From Phaeotremella fagi (lineage: Eukaryota; Basidiomycota; Tremellomycetes; Tremellales; Phaeotremellaceae): 64,000 bases of DNA. The stretch is taken from positions 372,001-436,000 of the forward strand of contig BCHU01000008.1 in NCBI GenBank assembly GCA_001599715.1, written 5' to 3'. The position numbers were made by a program, and so were the translations under genes. How positions within the stretch are numbered: the stretch's first letter is position 1; the number at the start of each line of letters is the position of its first letter. The notes below the pieces were generated by a model, which made no database searches, was not told where the DNA came from, and was given only the letters and a program-made list of their open reading frames with translations. This document shows, piece by piece, positions 9,715-20,633 of this stretch.

Positions 9715-10368
9715 ATGGTGGTACTAAATACAACTAGATACTACGAAAAAGGTTCAAGCGGCTACACCTACGAATACCAAACCGGGTTTTACACCATTCA
9801 TAACCTTCCATACGACCTGCAAAATTCTAACACCAATCACATCAGAGTTCTAGGTGCTTTCCAACGTAAGGATCCAGTTCTTGAGGATAGCTCGCAAACT
9901 CAAGTTCTTTTTGTTGATGATCTACAACATCCGATTAAGATGAGGGTGCCTGGTGAATATATTTCTTTCTTTGATGTCGAGTTCCCACCTAGGTCTTTAA
10001 GAACATCTACTCAAAATCGTCGTACATTTCTCGATCAAGTCGCCACTCTCATCAGTGAAGCTTCAGGTATCAATTTGAACAAATTAAGATTCGAAGCGTA
10101 TCTGGGAAGTTATCTATCAAACACCGCCGGTTTCCAAGTCAGAGAACTAGTTTTTAAATGTTCAATCTTTGATGAAGGGAGTGAGAACTTAACAACAGTT
10201 AAGGAGGGATGTCAATGGTATTCCAAAAGTCAACTCATTGGCTTATGGAGTAAAGTTCCTACTTCATACGAGCAGTGTGATATAGATTTCTTGGGATGTC
10301 TTGAGGGAGCGTATATCCCTTTTGAAGAAGTAAAGGAAACTCATTATTACAGAACACGAGATTTTTAA
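9715..10368 (+). CDS. Nudix-fold-like protein, tandem paralogue 3
   Basis: This intronless protein has 217 residues from ATG 9715. That start was chosen because MVVLNTTRYYEKGSSGYTYE aligns with the N-terminus of paralogue 2; an in-frame ATG at 9655 would extend it by 20 residues. Core elements are HIRVLGAFQR, VLFVDD, KMRVPGEYISFFD, RRTFLDQVATLISEASGINL, VRELVFKCSI and VKEGCQWYSKSQLIGLW. The PGG turn has become PGE, and the helix lacks the paired Nudix-box glutamates (VATLISEASG). It is the most diverged of the three tandem copies, particularly in the loop before the helix. Its 3' flank keeps a block shared with paralogue 1 (CATCGCCACTTTGAACCTC near 8011 and near 10443). The function is unknown. 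Confidence 0.68.
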   Translation: MVVLNTTRYYEKGSSGYTYEYQTGFYTIHNLPYDLQNSNTNHIRVLGAFQRKDPVLEDSSQTQVLFVDDLQHPIKMRVPGEYISFFDVEFPPRSLRTSTQNRRTFLDQVATLISEASGINLNKLRFEAYLGSYLSNTAGFQVRELVFKCSIFDEGSENLTTVKEGCQWYSKSQLIGLWSKVPTSYEQCDIDFLGCLEGAYIPFEEVKETHYYRTRDF

Positions 10369-10628
10369 TTCATGTCAATTGTTTTCTTTCCTAGCTCGTC
10401 GTGTTCGTCCTCTATGTACTTGTACAACTTATGTAGTGTAACATCGCCACTTTGAACCTCGTCAACAGCAATGTTCATTCACGTTGGCTCTTTCAGGTCA
10501 CACAAACTGCATTCTCAATAGCTATTTCACTTTTCTCATTATATACAAATAAAGGGGGTTCAACATCATACAATCTCTCAATGAAGAAAAAAAACTTTCC
10601 TAACCATGCGTATGAAAAACCATCAAAC

Positions 10629-11879
10629 CTAATAAACACCTTCAACTTTACCACTGTTACTGCTGACGACACTAGCGTCAGCAGGAGTAGCGTCAGGGGC
10701 GATATCGTTGAAATCCGCTTGTGGTTGTCTGAGAGCTTGGTATTGTTCGTTAGCGTCTGTTGGGCGTAATTGGAATGTCTCAGAGACTGGGGGTTGACGT
10801 GGTTGATAGGCTGCACCTCCTGCTGCTGTACCTGCAGTGAAGGTTTGGGCTTGAGGACCGACGATGGCGTTGGTGATGTGATGATGAAGGAGTTCGGCCT
10901 CACTACGGGTTACATAGAGTTAGCTAGAGGTTTCGAGAACGATTGTGGAGGAGAGACATACGCTTTAGCCCCAATCCAGTCTTTATCAAATTCAAATCTG
11001 ATGTTACCGGATTTACCCCAAGATTCGTGATGTCTAGCACCGACTGATTCCAACATCCCATGAGCAAGGGTTTGGAAATGTGAGATAATCGGAACAGTAA
11101 CGACAGAAGCTTGACCCTTCTTACCACCACCTAATTGAATCTTGTTCTTTTCAATCGCACCAAGTGGAATCAAAATGGCACCCAATTTATCACCGTTAAG
11201 AACACCTGGCCAATTGGTCTCGATTGATTCTTGGGGGATCTGAGTTGGTTGACCTGTCGATGTTTGATCGACGATTTTATCTGGTTGATTGTCAGTACCG
11301 GTGACACCTTGTGAAGGTCTTCTATCGACTTTGACACCTGACGCAGAAGCTCTTCGGAAAGTGTTTTTGATTTTATCGATTAGACCGGATGATTCGTCTT
11401 CTTCTTGAATGGCTGAATCGTTACCCTTGGAAGAATGGTTGGGCATAGCTGTTGAGAGTGGAGCTGGTCTAGCTGAAAGGAGTGGATTGGGTGGCGAGGA
11501 GAGTGGGAGTAAGACGAGATGGGTCTTTACGATCATGTCAATAACAGTCACTGTGGATGTATGCATCACTTACATCATTTACACCAGCTTGAACTCTCCA
11601 ATACCAGGTTCCAGTTTCACCAGTCTTGTTAGGAGCTGGAGTGTCGTCAATGGCGGAACCACCTGTAGCGGCTCCAGTTCCCACGCCAAAGGAACTCTTT
11701 CTTCTACCACCGGAGATGACTCTCTTGAGAGCGTTGTCTTCACCATCGCCACTACCGAATGAAGCTGCTGAAAGTCTTCTGGTGACGTTGGCTGAACCTG
11801 GTGGAGTTACGGTGACGATGGCGAGACATGGATAGAGATTTTTGGGAGGGGCGAGTGTAGAGTTTGGTAAGAACTCCAT
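10629..11879 (-). CDS. Conserved-looking protein of unknown function, three exons
   Basis: Exons on the minus strand are 11574-11879, 10962-11524 and 10629-10902, with clean GTAAGT and GTATGT donors. The start is MEFLPNSTLAPPKNL and the end is SSNSGKVEGVY, about 380 residues. The N-terminus looks like a compact beta domain (LYPCLAIVTVTPPG, TGTWYWRVQAGVND). The middle is Ser/Gln/Asp-rich and probably disordered. Residues ~190-290 again look folded (LGAILIPLGAIEKNKIQLGGG, SVVTVPIISHFQTLAHGMLE, IRFEFDKDWIGAKAE), and the C-terminus is Gln/Pro/Ala-rich. There is no signal peptide or membrane segment. I do not recognise the family. Intron phases keep the frame and each exon is protein-like, so the gene itself is well supported. 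Confidence 0.72.
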
Positions 11880-12707
11880 TGTGTTTGTGTTTAGTGTTGT
11901 GGTTTGTTAGATTGAGTTGATTATACTTGATGAAGATATAAAAACAGTAGTTGAGTTGAAAGTAAAAGCGGATAGATTGTAAGGATGGAGTGGTACTTAT
12001 AAGATACTTTAGGAAGGAATAGGATGTCGTCACACGTCACCTTTGCTTGAATGTATTTAAGCCTTCCTTTCAAACCATAGACATTGGCACGACTTGACCC
12101 GTGATCAGAGGATCAGAGTTCCTCCTCCTTCCGCACCCACACCCACAGCAATCGGATTGTGCGATTGCCTCCGTTCCATAGATGCACCGATTGAATCTGA
12201 TTAGCCTCTGTAGGATCTAGATTTTAGATTATGGCTATGTTGTAACTTAATTGTTACTTAATGCTACTTAGTGACTTAGTTTGTCAGCTGTTCTCTATGC
12301 ACTCTCACTCTCACTCTCACTCAGATCTACACCACACCCATACATCTATTACACTACCGCCGGTTCGTGTGTCACCTGTAGCACAGAGTGAACTAATCGG
12401 TAATTTAAATAACCGTAGATAGACACAATATGCCACATAGAGATAACGCCCAAATCACCGTAACCCTCCACTGAACGGAGATCACTCGATACTCCGCATC
12501 TGACATCTTTCGTTTGTTTCACTTTCCACACTCTGAATTTTTGTTGACATTTTCAAAAAAGAAACATCAACACAAAAATCCATCATTACACCCCCCCTAC
12601 CCGTCATGAGAACAACAAATAAATCCTACTAAATCATCTCTATCTTGACAGAACCACCTTCCAATCCATGACGACACCTCAAGAAAGGTCGTAACACCCA
12701 ACGACCC
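11880..12707. other. Intergenic divergent upstream region
   Basis: About 830 bp between two divergently transcribed genes (11879 minus, 12708 plus). It holds a CTCTCA microsatellite (ACTCTC repeats near 12300-12320) and a C-run at 12592-12598. No gene is supported. The short minus-strand frames here have no protein-like character. Confidence 0.55.
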
Positions 12708-14441
12708 ATGATATCTCGCCTACCACCAGTTCTTCGCAACGCGCAGATAAAATTCACTTCAAGATCACATTACGGTATTTCGATTTGTCCTTTACCTCTC
12801 AGTTTGTTGTTTAGGGACATGGTTGGTGGTCAGAATCAGTTCAGGGAATATGGGACGGGCGTTAAGACTGTCAGTGTGGATGATGAGGGGGGTTCGAATT
12901 TTGAGATGAACGATAATGGGGAGGGGTCGTCTGGAAGTTCGAATTTTGTCAAGGAGGAGATGGTTGAAGATAAGATCCGGATATGTTCTCTACCTTCCCC
13001 ACCTGCCAAGAAATATCATCGTTTTCAACCCCTATACCAAGTAGTCGGTACCGATCCAGCTACACCTCTCGAACCATCATCCAAAAAACCTCCTGAAACC
13101 TCTAACACAACATCATCACAAATCGTACCCAGCCCCACTAAACAATTTCTACGACATTTCAATAATCCAAATCCACCATCCCCATCGGATCTCTACGCTG
13201 TATTATCGTCAAACCCGAAAAACATTACAGAAGAGATGACTGATGCTTTGAAACTTTATTCTCGACGGATGAGCAACGATAAGGTTGTCAGGGAGATTAC
13301 AGAATTACTTCGGAGAGAGAGGATGGGACCTTTGGTAGAAAGACGGAGGGGGAGACGACGGAATGAAGGGAATGGGAGGGGTTCGGTGACAACGAATCAA
13401 TTTATGGGGAACGTTTTATCTCACCAGACACAACAGGAGAGGTTGGAGAGTCTATGGAGGATACCTCGGAGGATTGAGGAGGATGAACATTTGGAAACGG
13501 GAGAAGAGATGGATATAGGATTTCAATCTCAACCTATTGAAGATTCAACGAACGCTTCAACTTCAACGTCGAAATCATCATTGAAACCGACCAAAAAATC
13601 GAAACCCAAACCCAAATCTAGAAATATTCAATACCTAATCGCACCAAACAAAAGATTACTCCGTCGTTATCCACCTAACAACACTTTCTCTCAAATTTCA
13701 ACGATACATCAGAAAATGCTTTACATCCATCATCACGTTTTGACAAACGGTATCGAAGATCCCGTGATCGGTTTAGAAGCAGCGTTAGATTTCATTTCTA
13801 TTCCATCGACAACAAAGAATGTGAACACGGTGGAAGAGATGAAATCTGTTTTGGAGATTCTACATATCTACTTAACCTATCTAAAACCTTCTTCATCTTC
13901 ACCACCCAACACCAACCACCCAATATCAATCGAAGAATATCAAAAAATCTCCCTGAACCTAATAAAACAAACAACGACCAGATATCCAAATTTCGTACCC
14001 AACAAACAAACACTCCATATCTGTCTCACCAGTATCCTCACCCCACCATCTCTTCCAATCACATCAACCAAGAAATACAGAATCAAATCACAGCTCCATT
14101 CTCAAATGGAAATGTTTAAGAGAAGATGGAAAATTGAACCAGGTTGTGAAACTTATAGAAGAATTGGAATTTGGGCGTTGAATCATCGAGATAAGTATCT
14201 CGCGGAGGAGAGTTTAAAGGGATGGAGGAAGAGTCGGATGATCTTGGAGAAGAATTTGGATTCCAATAGACATCATTTGGAGGGTGGTCAGGGGGTGACT
14301 ATTAGATTCAGGTATTTGGGTAAAGATCTCGTTAGATGGTTAAAGGTTTTATATGGATTTAAGGGGTTGGGTTGGGGAGATTTTCGATGGGTTGAGGGGA
14401 AGAAGGTTTTCGTTTGGAATGCGGAGAAGGAGGTGGATTAG
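12708..14441 (+). CDS. Uncharacterised 577-residue protein, probably mitochondrial
   Basis: This is a single exon from ATG 12708 to TAG. The first ~40 residues (MISRLPPVLRNAQIKFTSRS, then basic and hydrophobic, no acidic residues) have the composition of a mitochondrial targeting peptide. Residues ~50-300 are low-complexity, rich in Ser, Thr, Pro, Glu and basic clusters. The C-terminal ~280 residues look like a helical-repeat domain (FSQISTIHQKMLYIHHHVL, LEAALDFISIPST, VLEILHIYLTYL, GCETYRRIGIWALNHRDKYL). That pattern would suit a pentatricopeptide-like organellar RNA-binding protein or a mitoribosome-associated factor. This is a suggestion from appearance only; I could not identify a named family. 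Confidence 0.65.
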   Translation: MISRLPPVLRNAQIKFTSRSHYGISICPLPLSLLFRDMVGGQNQFREYGTGVKTVSVDDEGGSNFEMNDNGEGSSGSSNFVKEEMVEDKIRICSLPSPPAKKYHRFQPLYQVVGTDPATPLEPSSKKPPETSNTTSSQIVPSPTKQFLRHFNNPNPPSPSDLYAVLSSNPKNITEEMTDALKLYSRRMSNDKVVREITELLRRERMGPLVERRRGRRRNEGNGRGSVTTNQFMGNVLSHQTQQERLESLWRIPRRIEEDEHLETGEEMDIGFQSQPIEDSTNASTSTSKSSLKPTKKSKPKPKSRNIQYLIAPNKRLLRRYPPNNTFSQISTIHQKMLYIHHHVLTNGIEDPVIGLEAALDFISIPSTTKNVNTVEEMKSVLEILHIYLTYLKPSSSSPPNTNHPISIEEYQKISLNLIKQTTTRYPNFVPNKQTLHICLTSILTPPSLPITSTKKYRIKSQLHSQMEMFKRRWKIEPGCETYRRIGIWALNHRDKYLAEESLKGWRKSRMILEKNLDSNRHHLEGGQGVTIRFRYLGKDLVRWLKVLYGFKGLGWGDFRWVEGKKVFVWNAEKEVD

Positions 14442-14746
14442 ATTCTTAGCATTTAGTGTTTCAAAACCATGCAACTCATTTATACCATCTCTTATTCATT
14501 TGGTAATAACTCTTTCCATGGTACTGTGAATCATCACGTATGACCGAATGTAGACATATCTGGGGAGATGATATTGTAGCTTTCGTCGTGGAACAGGATG
14601 AATGATTGAATGCATGGATTTAGATTTATTTAAATTAGAATTGAATTTCTGATGATACAACAAATTGAAAATGTAGATATTCCCTAGACTTTTAATGTAC
14701 AAAGTTGAAAAGTGATATTTACAAAGCGACCAAGTATTGGAACGCC

Positions 14747-17256
14747 CTACGAAGCCAAAGATCTCCAACCAACTTCCACCCCATCCCCGTCCCCCCTCCC
14801 CAATAAATGAGGCGGCACAAACCCGTTCCTCTCAACCAAAGTCCCCGCCTGATCTTCCTCATCGTCATCCTCCCCCTCATCCCCTTCTTCATCCTGACCA
14901 TCGACCATCGATTCAAACACCGCCCCAGGATCAGCTGGGTAAATCCGCATCTGCTCCCTCTCCCTTGATACCGACGCCGACCGAGACGATTTTCGATTCT
15001 TGTTCATGAATCTTTCTTGGTCGATTTCGTCAGGTTCTTCCATCCCCGGGGTCGGGTTGGGGATTTGGATTTTCTTGCTGGAACTGGGATAATTGAATTT
15101 ATTGTTTGTGCCAGTGCCAGTACCGGTAGCCATTGAATCGGTTTCTAGACCTAATGAGTTGGATTTCGATTTCGGTTCATCCCTCATCGCTTGTTTCAAT
15201 GGGAATACCAGTTGACCCCTTCGATCAGATAACGAAGTTTTCCTTTCCTTCTCAGGTAAATTATCAACCGTACGTTTCTTGATTGGCATCACTATGTTCA
15301 CAGGCATCGATCGTGCCATGTTAACATTCGATAGATTGGAGGGACCAACCGATTCCTCGTCATCGGAATCATCGGCGTCTTTTCGGTTGAAACTTGATTC
15401 ACGTTTCAAGGTGGAATACATTGATCCGGTTTCTTCGATTCTTCGCCATGCTGCTCGATGGGATGGGGCGTCGGCGGCGAACGTCGTTGATAGATTGTGT
15501 TCGACCATGTTTCTGATTTTTGTAGAGGGTTTGTATGGTGCTTGGATGGATGATGGTTCTCCTGACTTGGTCGTTGGTCCATTGTCATCCATGTCGAAAT
15601 CGAAAACATAATCTGGAAAGGAGTTAGAGATATCCAATGATAATCACGCAACTCACCCTCTTGAAGACTATCTTCCTCCTCCACTTTCTCCTCCTTGGCA
15701 GGTTCTTCAAAAGTGACAGAACGAGATTTATCCTTCTTCTCTTCTTTCAACTGTTTAACAGTTCTAGGTCTCGGTGTTCTGCCTTCGCCTTCCTCCTCCT
15801 CAACCGGATCCATATCATTACGTTCTCTCCCCACACCCATCAATCTTCTAGCTTCCTGTCGTTCCAACCCGATCCAACTATCCCTCTCATGTTTATCACC
15901 CTCACCACCAGCGTCCAACCCATCATCCGTTTCTTCTGGTACAGTCGTTGATACCCTTCTAGCACCGTCTCTGGATAAACTACGTCGTCTGCCTTTCCCA
16001 CGTTGTTGTTCTAACGTCGATAACATGTAACTGGCTGCTAAATCTTTATCACCACCTGTGTTACCTGCTTTACGTGTGAGTATCGCAACGGGATCTTCCA
16101 TTGTCACGTCAGGAGCAGCAACAGCCGGTTTAGGAGCATGGAAAGTTCTCGCAGAAAGTGAAGCAGATAACAACGATGTTGATGATAGGATTCCAGAAAT
16201 CGTCGGTGAGACATCATCGATAGTTGCGTATTCATCCGCTTTCGAAGGGAAACCTTGTTTCAACTCTCTAGAGATTGTACGAGTCAACTCAGTTGAAGCC
16301 GATAAACTCTCCGATCTTTTCTTATCATCAAATCTTCCTGGACCATCACGATATTTCCCCCAGAGATGTTCAACTTCCAATCTAACTTTATCCTCTAAAG
16401 CTTTCATTTCCGTCGATTTCTGACTGATCAACGATTTAATTTCACTTTCAAGCTCTTGATGGTGATCTCGTAATTTTTGGACTGCTAGATTACATAGATC
16501 ACGTAGGTGGGGATGGGATGGGATGAAAGGTGGAGGTAAGAAGAATGGATCTGGGATCGGCGGTAATAAGTGGATTGAGGTTTGGGGTGTTGCTGGGTAT
16601 ATTGATGGGAGATATGTTGGGGGTGGACGACCGAATGATGAATGTACCGTTGGAAGATCGAGAAGCAGGGTGGAGAACGGTTGAGAAGGTTGATCTAGGG
16701 CTGTGGAGAGAAGAGGACCGTACTGTAGTAGTGTGAGTCAATCCCTCTTGTTTAGTAGAACGAAAAACTCACTCGAATACCATCGTTCATATCGACAGTA
16801 ACCCATTCCTTTTGAGCTGGCGGATTGCTCTTAGTCCTTCCATCGACTTTGTAAAGCTTAACACCACAGATCCAACAGACTCTCCAACTTGGTCCAAGGG
16901 TATCCTCAAACTCATCATTGCCATCAGCCAAAGACGCTCTCCTTGATCTGGGTGCGAAATCATCTTGATCATATGAAACATAGGCCAGATGTTTCTGGGA
17001 ATCATAACCATTAGTTGAGATCAAACAATGAAATTAGGGATAAACGTACAGATTTCTCTGACCACTCTATATAGACTGGATGTAGATCTTCAGTTTTATC
17101 CCCACTTGGTCCTGCTTGAACCCGCTTCTCTAGATTAAGAGGTATTCTAGCGTCTACAGTTACGTTGAGACATTGACAGCTGAATGTGAATGGAGCGCTG
17201 TTGGATGGTAGAGGTGGTGATGAAGATGAAGATGACATTGATACGTTGTCTTCCAC
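14747..17256 (-). CDS. Uncharacterised ~785-residue protein with an N-terminal Cys-containing domain and long disordered region
   Basis: Exons on the minus strand are 17050-17256, 16773-16994, 15657-16722 and 14747-15612, joined by GTACGT, GTGAGT and GTGAGT donors in consistent frame. The N-terminal ~150 residues form a compact beta-rich domain with a CQC near residue 30 and a CWIC near residue 105 (FTFSCQCLNVTV ... WRVCWICGVKLYKV). The CxC/CxxC pair suggests a metal site like those of beta-tent folds (GFA/CENP-V, Yippee), but I am not confident of this. A coiled-coil-like helix follows (LAVQKLRDHHQELESEIKSL). The rest is acidic and Ser-rich with SR-type phosphorylation-like clusters. The last residues before the stop include NGFVPPHLLGRGDGDG. 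No targeting signal is visible. The name and pathway are unknown. Confidence 0.68.
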
Positions 17257-17544
17257 TTTGTTTGGGAGTGAAAGACGACGATTAAGTTGATGTATAGTCT
17301 ATGATTGGATGATGTTGATAGTGTTAAGATGTTGGTGGAATTAATGGATGGATTCAATCGTTGACTGAGTTGAATGGGGATTGGCTCCGAGTTATTAGGC
17401 GCGCTTGTAATGTCAACAAAGGAAAATTCCTTGCACGCCTAGTTTCTACGAAGGACTTTGCCACCTAAAAAGTTGAAAATAAACTCAACAATTATACACT
17501 ACCAACCATTCAATCAGCAGCAACAACAACAACAAAAACTCAAA

Positions 17545-18970
17545 ATGCCACCAGCATATTGTGCACTATGTAAAACATCAAGAGCGATAATCAAAAGACC
17601 GAAAACAGGTCAAAGTGTCTGTAAAGAATGTTTCTATTTCGTGTTCGAAGAAGAAATCCATCAAACCATAACGAGGGACGGTGGGATTTTCTATCGTGGT
17701 GAAAAAGTCGCTATAGGTGCTAGTGGTGGTAAAGACTCTACTGTGCTTGCACATGTTATGTGTACACTTAACGAAAGATATGATTATGGGTTGGATCTTT
17801 ATTTGTTATCTATTGATGAGGGGATTACTGGTTATCGTGATGATTCTTTGGAGGTGAGCTTTGGTGATAGGATATAACCCTTATAAGCTCATCACTATTT
17901 TAGACTGTTAAACAAAATCAAAAAGAGTACGGGTTACCTTTGAAGATCGTTTCTTACGATGAACTGTATGGAGGTTGGACAATGGATAAAGTAGTCGAAC
18001 ACGTTGGCAGGAAGAACAACTGTAAGTCAAAAGTGTGGTCGCTGAACAACCACTAATAACAACAGGTACATTCTGTGGAGTCTTTCGTCGTCAAGCATTA
18101 GACAGAGGAGCAGCACAACTAGGAATCAACCATATAGTGACAGGTCACAACGCCGATGATATAGCTGAAACAGTCTTGATGAACCTGTTACGAGGCGATG
18201 TAGCTCGTCTTGGAAGATGTACGGCTTTAGTCACTCAATCGGTAGAAGACGGTTCTCCTCATGCTCAAAAACGATCGAAACCCTTTTTGGTGACTTATCA
18301 GAAAGAAATCGTATTGTGAGTATAGGAGCTTTTAGTCTAGTTATGATTGATTGACATTGTCATTAGATATGCTTATTTCAAGAAATTGACATACTTTTCG
18401 ACGGAGGTGAGCGAGCTTTGGCCGTCGGTTTTGAATGGAGTTGAAGCTCATGTTGTATAGTGCACATACGCCGACTTAGCATATCGTGGACATTCCCGTT
18501 CTTTCCTCAAAGACTTGGAGGCAATACGACCACAGGTGATCTTAGATCTAATTCATTCGGGAGATCGTTTCAAACTTCAGGAAACGGTCAAACAAGGAAT
18601 GAAAAAGATGCGTAAGTTGACAAGTAACCGATTTTTGTGTCTTACTAACGGTGTCTCCAGAGAGTTGCAAAAGATGTGGATACACACCAGCATCGAATGA
18701 TATTTGCGTGCGTCACCCAATTTTCAGTGGATTGACTAATACTGACTATCCTTGCAGAAAGCATGTGCTCTACTCCAAGGTCTGGAAGCTAACATGGGTC
18801 ATGACGCTTTACGTCAATCTCAGGATATAACAGCACTTCCAGAGGGACAGAAATCTATTGCTCAATACACACCCTATGTTGGAAGTGGGGGTCCATCAGT
18901 TCGTTTGGACTCTAAAGTTGAGAATGCCGTGGAGGGGTTGGAGACAACCGTGAAAGCTTTAGTCGTTTAA
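17545..18970 (+). CDS. NCS6: Cytoplasmic tRNA 2-thiolation protein 1 (CTU1/NCS6)
   Basis: This enzyme thiolates U34 of tRNA-Lys, -Glu and -Gln in the cytosol, using sulfur carried by Urm1 and acting with Ncs2/CTU2. The start is ATG 17545 ([20 protein letters not shown]). Exons: 17545-17853, 17904-18021, 18066-18315, 18367-18406, 18461-18611, 18661-18707 and 18758-18970. Visible motifs: N-terminal CALC...CKEC zinc pair; the PP-loop ATP pyrophosphatase signature [49 protein letters not shown]; the family segment [14 protein letters not shown]; and the C-terminal zinc site SCKRCGY...[11 protein letters not shown], which is split by an intron and restored on splicing. All the cysteines expected are present. 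The Gln-rich stretch before the ATG is leader sequence. Family assignment is firm; exon 4 is only 40 nt. Confidence 0.93.
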
Positions 18971-19193
18971 GAAAGTATTCAAGTGGAAGACGATACCTCG
19001 CATTGCTTTATACCCAAAATAAACCTACCGTATGCATAACTTTGTTAACTCTACTTGAATCATAGTCACATTCCCACGACTCACAGGTGAAGTGGCACAA
19101 ATACGCTATGGATCTGCTGACTCGATTGACTCGCCACTGAATGAAGTGAAATTCACATAGGAAAAGGTTCTTAAAAAGACTTAAAACTCTTGA
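18971..19193. other. Intergenic, CTU1 3' flank
   Basis: No coding signal. The sequence leads into the open frame of the next gene without an obvious ATG. Confidence 0.4.
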
Positions 19194-20483
19194 TTAGACA
19201 ACAAGCTAGCGAGTAAAAATACAATAACAAAAACCAAACCGCAACCACATTCTGAACCTCTTCTATACGCTGGCATCTGCGCCTACGACGGTCGACTCCA
19301 AAGGTTTTTCCGTCAAGATGAGGAAATATCAGAAAGTCTCAAGAAACTGGTTGATACATGTTTGAAATTGTCTCAAGCTATCATTCTACATCCAAAGGTT
19401 CTCTATGAGATCGTAACAATAATTTTTGGTTCAGTTGAACCTGAAATACAAGAGATCGTTACGAAGGAGATCGTACACGTAATGGAGGTAACTAGATTTT
19501 GCGTCGCGGTGTATAATTCCTTGATGTCGAATTACAGTCTATCACTCGGTGATTGTCGGCAGCCTATAGACAAAGTTACTTTTGGCGTTAGTAAGATGGT
19601 AAGGATATCAGTCATCTTTGATCGTGCGATGTAGGACTGACATCTGATTTTTTTCATCATCCTAGTACCTGGATGAACTATTAGAACGTTTCGATAATCG
19701 AGTTCAAAAACCGCAAGAATATGCTAGAGAACTTTGGTTGATTCTCATGACGTTCTGTCATGAAATGATACCCCTCATTCGGACTTTGGTAAGAAGAACT
19801 CTATCACATATCGTTTATTAAGATTCTCATGGATAGAGACTGATGAGATCTGTGTTCAGGTTCGACATGAGCTTGAAAGCAAAGAGATCAATATCGTTGA
19901 GCCCGTACCACCCTATGTTTTAGATCAACTAGGTAACGAGCTGGAGATCAGACTGTTTGGTGGTATTCTTCAAAGAGCGTGGATCCATCAGGATCCTCTA
20001 AACTCCCAATCGATCTCGGAATCCACCTTTGACCATGATGAAGGTAACTCGGAAACATGTCATGATCGCTTCTTGATATCGCAAATTCCACTGAAAAAAC
20101 GAAAGGTCAGTACTGCTACAAGAAGAATTGTTTTAGTTACAGCGTTGAACAGCTGATCTGCAGAAAGAACCATTCGATCATCTCGTAGCCGTACACCCAG
20201 TTAACGATCGTAATGGACCACTCTATGTGATTTCAGACGATTGGCTACTAGATTCGATCTTTTGTAGGTTCGAAAGACAAACTAACTATACATTGAATCG
20301 CTTACGTCCAACTTGATAGTATTTGAACAAGACGATTTCTATCAAGCTGATTTCTTCCCAGCTACGATTGAAAATAAACCTATCCTCAATTCGGATACAG
20401 CCTCTTTCACTACCAGTCGACGATATTTGAAAGTGAGAGATCTGATTCGTATGTCTGATCGTTTTCATCAGGTCTTTGCGTGA
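19194..20483 (+). CDS. Uncharacterised protein with at least five exons; start codon not found
   Basis: A protein-like frame is open from 19194. The upstream part reads LLYAGICAYDGRLQRFF and FGSVEPEIQEIVTKEIV, but the first in-frame ATG is at 19482. Either an upstream exon was missed or the 5' part is leader. Introns with good signals follow SKM (19598-19666 or so), RTL (~19790-19859) and KKRK (~20106-20162). A further intron from GTAGGTTCG (~20264) to TTGATAG at about 20319 leads to a last exon ending VFA at 20483; without it the frame stops at 20316. The helical segments (YLDELLERFDNRVQKPQEYA, ARELWLILMTFCHEMIPLI) suggest an all-helical fold followed by a basic NLS-like stretch (IPLKKRKKE). 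No family recognised; the 5' end could be decayed. Confidence 0.5.
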
Positions 20484-20633
20484 AAACACAGTTGGTGGGT
20501 ACTGTGTTTTTGGACGTTCACTGTGCTTCTTCAAGTACAACAAGAAATGACAAAGTGTAGCAGGGAAAGTGATATCATAGATAAATACATAATTCACCGT
20601 CCATCGAATTAGGTTTGCCTACGTGTAAAATAT

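Noticed and set aside
17458..17544. Upstream Gln-rich extension of CTU1
   Set aside because: It needs a TTG start. The known CTU1 N-terminus begins at MPPxxC, which matches ATG 17545.
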